Position numbers and translations under genes: made by a program. From an uncultured Acidobacteriota bacterium (GTDB lineage Bacteria > Acidobacteriota > Terriglobia > Terriglobales > Acidobacteriaceae), in the NCBI GenBank assembly GCA_903832055.1, contig CAILAC010000010.1, positions 806,001 to 870,000 of the forward strand: 64,000 nt of DNA, written 5' to 3'. Under the pieces are notes generated by a model that ran no database searches, had not been told where the DNA came from, and saw only the letters and a program-made list of their open reading frames with translations. Position 1 is the stretch's first letter. Each line of letters begins with the position of its first letter. Positions 26,534 through 33,390 of this stretch are shown piece after piece.

Positions 26534-27604
26534 ATGACCCTGAACTGGCTAACTCTCCTCATGCTCACGCTCACCACCACCGCACTCGCCGTCCCCCAAA
26601 AGGGCGTCCGCGTCATCCCCGATGAACCCAACCGCCGCGTCGACATCACCATCGACGGCCAGCCTTTCACCTCCTACATCTGGCCCACCTCCCTCAAAAA
26701 GCCCGTCCTCTACCCCCTCATCGACAGCGAGGGCGTCACCGTCACCCGCGGCTACCCCCTCGCCCCCCGCCCCGACGAACGCGTCGACCACCCCCACCAC
26801 GCCGGCCTCTGGTTCAACTACGGCAACGTCAACGGTTTCGACTTCTGGAACAACTCCGACGCCATCCCCCCGGAAAACCGCGCCAAAATGGGCACCATCC
26901 TCCACTCCAAAATCATCTCCACCAAGAGCGGACCCAACCGTGGCGAGCTAGTCGTCGAATCGACATGGATTCCAGGCTCGCCTACAGGCGAAAACAAACC
27001 AATCCTCACCCAAACCACCCGCTACACCTTTGAAAAGCGAAAAGGTACCCGCATCATCGACATCGAGGTCACCCTCCGCGCCCTCGACCGCGCCATCTTC
27101 AAAGACGACAAAGAGGGCCTCATCGGCATGCGCGTAGCCCGCTGGCTCGAGTCGCCCACAGAAAAAGGCGGCACCTTCCTCGACTCGAACGGCAACCCCA
27201 CCCAGGTCGCCGCCGCTCCCGCCACCAGCACCCCCGCCACCGGCCAGTACCTCACCAGCGAAGGCATCAAAGGCGACGCCGTCTGGAGCACCCGCGCCCG
27301 TTGGTGCGCCCTGACAGGAACCGACGGCCCACACACCGCCACCATCGCCCTCCTCGACCACCCCAAAAATCCCAACTACCCCACCTACTGGCACGCCCGA
27401 GGCTACGGCCTCTTCGCCGCCAACCCCCTCGGCCAAACCATCTTCGCGCCCCACGCCACCCCCTTCAACTTCACCCTCGAAAAAGACCAATCCGTCACCT
27501 TCCGCTACCGGGTAGCCCTCTACTCCCGCGCCACCACCGCCGATGAGCTAAACAACGAAGCCAAAAGCTTCAACAACGTCTCCCACGAACCACCCTCACC
27601 TTAG
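26534..27604 (+). CDS. DUF6807 (PmoA-like) secreted protein
   Basis: The 356-aa protein starts MTLNWLTLLMLTLTTTALAV, a signal peptide. The frame reaches 26489, but through the repeat. The mature protein has the features of the DUF6807 family, often mislabelled methane oxygenase PmoA: YIWPTSLKKPVLYPLIDSEG, DHPHHAGLWFNYGNVNGFDFWNN, EVTLRALD and WCALTG, ending with HATPFNF. It is not a methane monooxygenase subunit. The paired histidines in HPHHAG look like a metal or sugar site. It probably works with the preceding TAT oxidoreductase on a carbohydrate; this is inference from neighbourhood. Confidence 0.85.
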   Translation: MTLNWLTLLMLTLTTTALAVPQKGVRVIPDEPNRRVDITIDGQPFTSYIWPTSLKKPVLYPLIDSEGVTVTRGYPLAPRPDERVDHPHHAGLWFNYGNVNGFDFWNNSDAIPPENRAKMGTILHSKIISTKSGPNRGELVVESTWIPGSPTGENKPILTQTTRYTFEKRKGTRIIDIEVTLRALDRAIFKDDKEGLIGMRVARWLESPTEKGGTFLDSNGNPTQVAAAPATSTPATGQYLTSEGIKGDAVWSTRARWCALTGTDGPHTATIALLDHPKNPNYPTYWHARGYGLFAANPLGQTIFAPHATPFNFTLEKDQSVTFRYRVALYSRATTADELNNEAKSFNNVSHEPPSP

Positions 27605-27627
27605 TTTTTGCACTCGCCTTTTTGGTT

Positions 27628-27913
27628 GTCATTCCCGCAGGGAATCTGCTTCTCATAGTCCCTTGTCATTCTGAGCACAGCGAACAACCCGCTTTTGCCC
27701 CTGCCCTCTCCGACCCCAAAACAAATGCGAGTGCCCTACCCTTGACCAGCCCCATCGGTCAAGGGTGGGAAAGACAAAAGCCCACCGGTCGTTGCACCCG
27801 CCCTTTTGTTACTCCCACCGGGAATCTGCTTCTCACGCTCACACTCACACCCGCCCTTCACACTCCACACTCACACTCACACTCACACTCACACTCACAC
27901 TCAAACTCAAACT
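27628..27913. repeat. repeat cluster: families D, C, B, D and a CACTCA microsatellite
   Basis: The 365-base gap before yacG is almost entirely repeats. It holds family D at 27628-27655, family C at 27664-27692, a family B hairpin at 27731-27770 and a second family D at 27808-27835. An (ACACTC)n tract with about six exact units follows within 27858-27913. I see no gene in it; open frames across it translate to His-Thr or Ser-His repeats. Confidence 0.8.
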
Positions 27914-27969
27914 AGCCATATCCCCGCCGACACTGCGAAAATAAAACCAGACAGCCGCAGGAAATCCAT

Positions 27970-28185
27970 ATGCCCAAACCGCCCAAACTCAAACTCAACT
28001 GCCCCACCTGCAAAAAGACCGTCCTCGCCTCCAACGAAGACTTCCCCTTCTGCAGTGACCGCTGCCGCCGCATCGACCTCGGCAAGTGGGCCATGGGCGT
28101 CTACAAGATCAGCTCGCCCGTCCTCGACCCCGAAGTCCTCGAAACCAGCCTCGAAGACCTGCACGGCGACAACCGTGAGCGATAA
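27970..28185 (+). CDS. yacG: DNA gyrase inhibitor YacG-like zinc protein
   Basis: The 71-residue protein has the YacG zinc finger: CPTCKK near residue 15, then FPFCSDRCRRIDLGKW, giving the Cys4 site (C-x2-C...C-x3-C) and the conserved IDLGKW. In E. coli YacG binds GyrB and blocks gyrase. The C-terminal acidic tail also fits the family. It ends by overlapping pgpA by 11 bases, so the two are translationally coupled. Confidence 0.9.
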   Translation: MPKPPKLKLNCPTCKKTVLASNEDFPFCSDRCRRIDLGKWAMGVYKISSPVLDPEVLETSLEDLHGDNRER

Positions 28186-28753
28186 CCTCTCCCCCGAAGC
28201 CATCGCCCGCGCCCAGGCCCTCGCAGCCAAAGGCGGCTGGCCCGACGCGCCCACATGCTCCTTCCGCGCCCGTAAAAAGACCCTCTGGGCCTGGACCGTC
28301 GCCACTTTCTTCGGTGCCGGCTTCGGCAAGCCCGGCCCCGGCACCTGGGGCTCGGTCGCGGCCACGCTCATCTACGCCGCCGTCGCCACCTTCGCCCACC
28401 CCAGCCCGTCACAGTTGCTCAGCCTCACCATCGCCGGCATCTGCCTCTCCATCGCCCTCGGCGTACCCGCCGCCACCATCGCCGCCCGCGAATCAGGCAA
28501 AAAAGACCCCGGCTTCGTCGTCATCGATGAGGTCGCCGGCGTCTGGATCACCCTCACTACCATCTATTTCGCCCGCCCCGACTGGCAGCACATCCTCGCC
28601 GCCCTCATCCTCTTCCGCATCTTCGACATCTGGAAGCCCTTCCCCATCCGCAATCTCGAAAAGCTCCCCGAAGGCTGGGGCATCGTCTTCGATGATGTAG
28701 CCGCAGGGTTGTATGCTGGGGCTGTGCTGTTGCTCATCAATCACTGGATCTAG
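28175..28753 (+). CDS. pgpA: phosphatidylglycerophosphatase A
   Basis: PgpA dephosphorylates phosphatidylglycerol phosphate in the inner membrane. The 192-aa product carries the family motifs FGKPGPGTWGS, VIDEVAGVWITL and FRIFDIWKPFPIRNLE, and three to four membrane helices. The start is the GTG at 28175 inside the end of yacG. The frame stays open far upstream, but only through yacG and a CACTCA microsatellite, which yields nonsense. The N-terminal 35 residues before RKKTLWAW are longer than usual. Confidence 0.92.
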   Translation: MSDNLSPEAIARAQALAAKGGWPDAPTCSFRARKKTLWAWTVATFFGAGFGKPGPGTWGSVAATLIYAAVATFAHPSPSQLLSLTIAGICLSIALGVPAATIAARESGKKDPGFVVIDEVAGVWITLTTIYFARPDWQHILAALILFRIFDIWKPFPIRNLEKLPEGWGIVFDDVAAGLYAGAVLLLINHWI

Positions 28754-28798
28754 CGCTGTATCGAGCGCACCCGGACCGAGCCGCACAGGAAACCCCCA

Positions 28799-29851
28799 AT
28801 GCCCAGGCTTGCCAGACAAATCCTCCTCCCGCCCGTCGTCGATAGCGTCTTCCCCGCCGCTGCCCTGCCCGGTGCCGATGTTGAACTCCGCGGCCACCAC
28901 CTCGGCCCCCGAGCCCTCACCGTCCCCTCCGTCCACGTCGATGGCTTCGCCGCCAACCTCCTCATGTGCCGCGACAGCCGCATCGGTTTCCGCGTCCCCG
29001 ACGCCGCCTCTACCGGCCTCATCGAAGTCCGCAACCCCGACGGAGCCAGCAACACCATCCCCCTCCGCGTCGCCCGCGAACTCTCCGACGGCCTCCACCC
29101 CGTCACCAGCCCCGTCGTCAGCCGCTCCGGCATGACCTTCGCCACCATCTCCGGGCCCCGCGGCAAGCAGACCCCGGTCTCCATCGTCCGCATCAGCCCC
29201 GACCGCCTCGGAACCCCCTTCGTCAGCGGCATCATCAACCCCACCGGCCTCGCCTTTGACCCCGATGGCCAACTCTACGTCACCTCCCGCGCCGAGGGCA
29301 CCGTCTACCGCATCGACGCCGGCGGCGAATCCACCCTCTATGCAGAAGGCATGGGCGTCGCCACCGGTGCTGCCTTTGACCGCGATGGCAACCTCTTCGT
29401 CGGAGACCGCTCCGGCACCATCTTCAAAATCTCCCCCGGCCATTCTGAGAGCGCCCGGCAGATCTTCGTCCACGCCACCCTCGAACCAAGCGCCGCAGCC
29501 TACCACCTCGCCGTCGACGCCGATGGCACCCTCTTCGTCACCGCACCCTCCCTCTCCCCCAACGACTGCGTCTGGGCCATCGATCGCGAAGGAGCCATCA
29601 CCCCCTGGTTCCGCGGCCTCGGCCGTCCCCAGGGCCTCGCCCTCGACGCCGACCACAACGTCTACGTCGCCGCCAGCCTCCACGGCCAGCGCGGCATCGT
29701 CCGCATCACCCCCCAGGGCAAAGCAGAGCTCGTCGTCGCCGGATACAACCTCGTCGGCCTCGCCTTCTCCCCCCTCGGCACCGCCGTCCTCGCCACCAAC
29801 GAAGCCGTCTACGATGTAGACTTAGGCGTAGAAGGCCTCCGACTCTTTTGA
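28799..29851 (+). CDS. IPT/TIG plus NHL-type beta-propeller protein
   Basis: The 350-aa protein has an IPT/TIG immunoglobulin-like domain at about 12-92 (VDSVFPAAALPGADVELRGHHLG...GLIEVRNPDGASN). A six-bladed propeller of SMP-30/NHL type follows, with blades marked by NPTGLAFDPDGQLYVTSRAEGTVYRI, GAAFDRDGNLFVGDRSGTIFKI, HLAVDADGTLFVTAP and GLALDADHNVYVAAS. No signal peptide is recognised, so it may be cytosolic or exported by another route. Its function is unknown; a lactonase or sugar-binding role is possible. It follows pgpA by 45 bases and could be co-transcribed. Confidence 0.8.
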   Translation: MPRLARQILLPPVVDSVFPAAALPGADVELRGHHLGPRALTVPSVHVDGFAANLLMCRDSRIGFRVPDAASTGLIEVRNPDGASNTIPLRVARELSDGLHPVTSPVVSRSGMTFATISGPRGKQTPVSIVRISPDRLGTPFVSGIINPTGLAFDPDGQLYVTSRAEGTVYRIDAGGESTLYAEGMGVATGAAFDRDGNLFVGDRSGTIFKISPGHSESARQIFVHATLEPSAAAYHLAVDADGTLFVTAPSLSPNDCVWAIDREGAITPWFRGLGRPQGLALDADHNVYVAASLHGQRGIVRITPQGKAELVVAGYNLVGLAFSPLGTAVLATNEAVYDVDLGVEGLRLF

Positions 29852-29927
29852 CTGCGCCAGCCCCGCTGGCTTCAAACCCCTCTGACTAACTCCGCTAGCG
29901 CCGCTAGCAACCCAAACTCCGCTACCC

Positions 29928-31178
29928 ATGAAATGCGAAATCATCGCCGTCGGCTCCGAACTCCTCACCCCCTGGCGGCAGGACACAAACTCGCTCTTTC
30001 TCACTGAAAAACTCAACGAAATCGGCGTCCACGTTGCCTTCAAAACCATCGTCGGCGACCGCCAGCGAGACCTCGTCTCCGCCGTCCGCACCGCCCTCGG
30101 CCGCGCCGACATCCTCGCCGTCATGGGCGGCCTCGGTCCCACCGAAGACGACCTCTCCCGCGAAGCCGTCGCTGAAGCCCTCGGCGTCACCGTCCATCGT
30201 GACGGCAAAATCGTCGCCGCCCTCGCCGCCCGCTTCGCCGAGCGCCGCATCCTCATGACCGACAACAACCTCAAGCAGGCCGACATCATCGAGGGCGCCA
30301 AAGTCCTGCCCAACGCCAACGGCACCGCCCCCGGCCTCTGGCTCGATACCAAATTCGCCGGCCATCGCAAGCTCATCATGCTCGTCCCCGGCCCCCCCAG
30401 CGAATGCAAACCCCTCTTCGCCGACCAGTGCATCCCCCGCCTTAAAGAACTCCTCCCCGTCCGCCACATCGCCCGCCGCGTCCTCAAGGCGACCATGATT
30501 CCCGAGTCCACCGCCGACGCCCTCCTCGCCCCCATTTACACCACCTACAAAGATGTCGAAACCACCATCCTCGCCGGCAACTGCGAAATCCAGCTCCAGC
30601 TCTCCTGCGCCAAACCATCCCTCGAAGCAGCCCAGCTCCGCGTCGACGAACTGGCCACCCTCCTCGAAGAAGCCCTCGACCTCCACCTCTTCTCCTCCAC
30701 CGGCGAGACCCTCGAACAAATCGTCCTCTACTACCTAGAACTCAAGCAGGAAACCCTCGCCACCGCCGAAAGCTGCACCGGCGGCCTCCTCGCCCAGCGC
30801 CTCACCTCCATCAGCGGCAGCTCGCGGTCGTTTCTCGGCGGCGCAGTCGTCTACTCCAACGAACTCAAAACCGACTTCGCCAACGTCCCCGCCGAGCTCA
30901 TCGAAACCTACGGTGCCGTCAGCGCCGAGGTCGCCGAAGCCCTCGCCTTTGGCATCAAACGCCGCGCCGGAGCCAGCATGGGCGTAGGCATCACCGGCAT
31001 CGCCGGTCCCAGCGGCGGCTCAGAAGAAAAACCCGTAGGCCTCGTCTACATCGCCACCAGCTACAACAACAAAACCGAGTCCCTGGAATGTCACTTCCGC
31101 GGCGACCGAGAAAAAATCCGCCAATGGGCCACCCAACAAGCCCTAGACCTAATCCGCCGCCGCCTCATGCAGCAATAG
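29928..31178 (+). CDS. cinA: CinA-like protein (nicotinamide-nucleotide amidohydrolase)
   Basis: The 416-residue protein has both CinA domains. The N-terminal molybdopterin-binding-like domain (COG1058, pyrophosphatase) contains MGGLGPTEDDLSREAVAEALG. The C-terminal PncC domain (COG1546) contains TAESCTGGLLAQRLTS, GGAVVYSN and GVGITGIAGPSGGSEEKPVGLVYIA. The enzyme recycles NMN to NaMN in the pyridine-nucleotide salvage cycle. In some naturally transformable bacteria it is induced with competence, notable because dprA is also in this window. The start ATG is directly followed by KCEIIAVGSELL, the canonical beginning. Confidence 0.96.
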   Translation: MKCEIIAVGSELLTPWRQDTNSLFLTEKLNEIGVHVAFKTIVGDRQRDLVSAVRTALGRADILAVMGGLGPTEDDLSREAVAEALGVTVHRDGKIVAALAARFAERRILMTDNNLKQADIIEGAKVLPNANGTAPGLWLDTKFAGHRKLIMLVPGPPSECKPLFADQCIPRLKELLPVRHIARRVLKATMIPESTADALLAPIYTTYKDVETTILAGNCEIQLQLSCAKPSLEAAQLRVDELATLLEEALDLHLFSSTGETLEQIVLYYLELKQETLATAESCTGGLLAQRLTSISGSSRSFLGGAVVYSNELKTDFANVPAELIETYGAVSAEVAEALAFGIKRRAGASMGVGITGIAGPSGGSEEKPVGLVYIATSYNNKTESLECHFRGDREKIRQWATQQALDLIRRRLMQQ

Positions 31179-31237
31179 CCTGCGTTATCGGGTAGGCCGA
31201 GATTCATCCCCGGCACCAATCCCACAGCCATGTTTAA

Positions 31238-31255
31238 GGGCTTCAGCCCCTGCGG
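31238..31255. repeat. REP-like palindrome, family A (copy 3)
   Basis: GGGCTTCAGCCCCTGCGG is the only element I can recognise in the 301-base gap between cinA and the small-protein gene at 31480. The rest of that gap is distinctly less GC-rich than the flanks and shows no coding pattern. Confidence 0.6.
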
Positions 31256-31479
31256 TACGCTTTCCTCAGACAGCCCATCACCTCCCAATTCCCCAATCGA
31301 CTCGCACCCCAAGGAATTTCTCAAGTTTCTGCTAGACTCTCGAGAGAACGTAGGCAACAATTTCGCATCGTCGATTCTGCAATGTTGCGTAGCGGCTTTC
31401 CGACTAAGCTGGTTGAAGACCTTCGGCCCAACGAACCGTCAAATCGATATACAGCATCGTGTTTGTCAGCGAGGACACT

Positions 31480-31689
31480 GTGAACAGCAAATATATGAGT
31501 GGTGCAAATTCGCTTTTCGCACAGCCATCATTCCTCAGTGGGGCCGCTCGCGTTCTTGATCTCGGCGGTACATTTGACGAGTACAACTCAAGTGACACGC
31601 CAGAGGAAGCAGACGCTCGGGCCTTGTGGGGCGACTGGAAAGTCGTGGGCGAAAATCTGGGGATCGCAATCGAGGAAGTAACCAAGTAA
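31480..31689 (+). CDS. small conserved protein, partner of the DUF2335 gene
   Basis: The 69-residue protein starts at the GTG at 31480 (NSKYMSGANSLF), chosen because GAGG lies 5 bases before it. An ATG at 31495 and a GTG at 31459 are alternatives. Its core, QPSFLSGAARVLDLGGTFDEYN followed by DTPEEADARALWGDWKVVGENL, belongs to a short protein family I know from diverse bacteria as PSFLxGxARVLDxGGTF, without known function. It is soluble and acidic. The DUF2335 membrane-protein gene begins 15 bases downstream, so they form a two-gene unit. Base composition and codon use are closer to neutral than in the neighbouring high-GC genes. Confidence 0.8.
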   Translation: MNSKYMSGANSLFAQPSFLSGAARVLDLGGTFDEYNSSDTPEEADARALWGDWKVVGENLGIAIEEVTK

Positions 31690-31704
31690 AGAACGGAATA
31701 AACC

Positions 31705-32112
31705 TTGGAACGAAGAGAACCGAATCAGACTCACGACGACAAGATCGCGAGTCAACAAGTAACAGGAATACAGGTTTCCTATTCAGGTCCACTCCCGCCT
31801 CCACAAATCCTCGAACAGTTTGACCGAATTGTCCCAGGGGGCGCGGAGAGGATTTTTGCTCAGTTCGAGTCGCAGTCCAAACACCGCCAGAAAATCGAAT
31901 TACAGGTCATCCGGTCTAACGCCTTCGCTCAGATTCTTGGTGCCATAAGTGCATCCATGATCGGCTTAATAGCAACAGGAGGCGGCCTTTTCCTTGTCTA
32001 TCAAGGGAAAAGCGTCGAAGGATTCGGAGCCTTCTTCACCACCCTCGCCTCCCTGGTCGGCATCTATATCTATGGCAAGAAATCCCAGGCGGACGAACGC
32101 AAATCGAAATAG
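31705..32112 (+). CDS. DUF2335 membrane protein
   Basis: The 135-aa protein starts at a TTG (31705). The family signature SGPLPPPQILEQFDRIVPGGAERIFAQFESQSKHRQK is at about 27-63. Two C-terminal transmembrane helices follow (about 75-98 and 102-122, joined by a short QGKSVEG loop), then a basic tail (YGKKSQADERKSK). DUF2335 proteins are inner-membrane proteins of unknown role with a cytosolic helical N-domain. Its pairing with the 69-aa protein suggests a two-component unit; a membrane effector plus soluble regulator is one reading. Low GC and flanking repeats fit acquisition by transfer. Confidence 0.85.
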   Translation: MERREPNQTHDDKIASQQVTGIQVSYSGPLPPPQILEQFDRIVPGGAERIFAQFESQSKHRQKIELQVIRSNAFAQILGAISASMIGLIATGGGLFLVYQGKSVEGFGAFFTTLASLVGIYIYGKKSQADERKSK

Positions 32113-32177
32113 CTCAGACTTTTGCTCTTATTTCAATTCCCTCAGAAAGAATTGGAAATTGAAAGCCCGCTCGGTTC

Positions 32178-32416
32178 GCGGGTGGCACAGGTCCGACTTT
32201 TAGCCACCGAGGGTGCCCCAGGTCTCGCTTCTGAGACCTGGGTTTCAGCGTCCTCAACAAATCTTGGGTACCCCATCCATACCGCGTTGACGCGGTCCCC
32301 AACGACGGTTCTTCGTCGTTGGGCTAGCTAGGCGGGATGGGTGGGAACGACAGAAGCCCGCCCGTCGTCGCACTTGCCTTTTTCGCTGTCATTCCCGCCA
32401 GGGAATCTGCTGCTAA
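32178..32416. repeat. repeat cluster after the DUF2335 gene
   Basis: The 370-base gap to the HTH gene contains several palindromes. CCAGGTCTC...GAGACCTGG lies at about 32217-32241, a diverged family B hairpin (CCCATCC...GGATGGGTGGGA, with an inner CCCAACGACG...CGTCGTTGGG) at 32267-32345, and a family D copy at 32388-32416. I see no gene here. Confidence 0.7.
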
Positions 32417-32482
32417 CCCAAACGCCAAAGGCGCAAACCATCCCAGCCCCGGGTTCTCCCCAGAACCGCCGCGACGCTAACT

Positions 32483-32857
32483 CTAAGCCGCCCCCAACCA
32501 CCCCGCCACAGCCTTCGGGTCCTTATCAATCACAATTAAATAAGCCCGCGCCGTAGCATCCGGATTCTTCCGCCGCTGCTCCCAATCCCGCAGCGTCCCC
32601 ACCGGTATCCGGTACGTCGCCGCAAACTCTTCCTGCGTCATCCCCAGCCGCACCCGCAGCTTCTTGGGATTGGGAATCCAGGTCAGGCCAGTCCAATCAC
32701 CACCCGGCAACGGCAATGGCTGCGCGTCTGGATCGGAGAGTGCGGCAGCATGAATCTCCTCTTCTGTCATCGATCTCACACGCTCCCAATCCGTGCCTGT
32801 CTCCGGAAATGGGTCGCCGGCCTCATGGACAACTTCCATCAGCCCGTCCTCTCTCAA
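32483..32857 (-). CDS. XRE/HigA-like HTH antitoxin-type regulator (orphan)
   Basis: The 124-residue protein has an N-terminal region with ERVRSMTEEEIHAAALSDPDAQPL, typical of antitoxins paired with BrnT- or RelE-like toxins. A helix-turn-helix follows (about 70-110: KKLRVRLGMTQEEFAATYRIPVGTLRDWEQRRKNP). It probably binds DNA. A toxin normally sits immediately upstream, but here the 30 bases upstream lead straight to the end of the DUF4440 gene and no toxin frame is seen, so it looks orphaned. The TTG at 32857 is preceded by AAGGAG; the ATG at 32839 is an alternative. Confidence 0.8.
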   Translation of the reverse strand: MREDGLMEVVHEAGDPFPETGTDWERVRSMTEEEIHAAALSDPDAQPLPLPGGDWTGLTWIPNPKKLRVRLGMTQEEFAATYRIPVGTLRDWEQRRKNPDATARAYLIVIDKDPKAVAGWLGAA

Positions 32858-32887
32858 AAAACGGAACTCCTTTTCTCGCTTGCTCCA

Positions 32888-33358
32888 TCACTTCATCACC
32901 GTAGGCAAATCCTCAGCCGCCACAATCTGCCACTTCCCATCCCGCTTCAGCCACGTATCCACCCACGTCAGCTTCCGCGTGAACTCCTTCCCGTCCTTCC
33001 CCTTCACAATCGCCGACTCGCTCCCATAAAGCACAGCCATGTTCGCGCCAAAGTAGTGCACCTTCACCCCATACATCACGCACCCGCGCTCCGCCGGGGC
33101 GCTCGTGCCCGCCTCCGCCACCATGTCCTTCTTTGAATACTCCTCACCCTCCGGCGAAACCCCGTGAAAATCCTCCGCCAAAATCGACTTCTCAATCCCG
33201 TTCGGCGTGCAGCCTGCCTCGGCCCACTTCCGCTCCGCCTCAATCATCATCTTTGCCGTCGGGTCATCCGCCGCCGCCCACCGGCTCACCTGACCCTGGG
33301 CCGTCAATCCGGCCACCATCGCCGCCGCCAAAACCACCACCGCTCCCAATCCGCGCAT
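32888..33358 (-). CDS. secreted DUF4440 / SnoaL-like (NTF2-fold) protein
   Basis: The 156-aa protein has a signal peptide (MRGLGAVVVLAAAMVAGLTAQGQ). A DUF4440-type cone fold starts at MIEAERKWAEAGCTPNGIEKSILAEDFHGVSPEGEEYSKKD and ends WVDTWLKRDGKWQIVAAEDLPTV. The NTF2 fold binds small hydrophobic ligands or serves as an enzyme scaffold; the function here is unknown. Two cysteines in the mature protein may pair. The gene lies just downstream of the DUF885 peptidase gene (33 bases) and may share its transcript. Confidence 0.85.
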   Translation of the reverse strand: MRGLGAVVVLAAAMVAGLTAQGQVSRWAAADDPTAKMMIEAERKWAEAGCTPNGIEKSILAEDFHGVSPEGEEYSKKDMVAEAGTSAPAERGCVMYGVKVHYFGANMAVLYGSESAIVKGKDGKEFTRKLTWVDTWLKRDGKWQIVAAEDLPTVMK

Positions 33359-33390
33359 TCTCTCTCCTTTTGGTCATTCGGATACAAAAA

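Noticed and set aside
26534-27604. Methane monooxygenase subunit PmoA
   Set aside because: The family name is historical. The sequence is a soluble secreted DUF6807 protein without the membrane helices or metal ligands of particulate methane monooxygenase.
27858-27913. CACTCA array as a CRISPR-like repeat
   Set aside because: Units of six bases with no spacers: a microsatellite, not a CRISPR array. No cas genes are present.
27806-28174. Open frame upstream of pgpA giving an SHSHSH/HTHTHT-rich N-terminus
   Set aside because: It only translates the CACTCA microsatellite and the yacG gene in another frame. The GTG at 28175 starts the recognisable protein.
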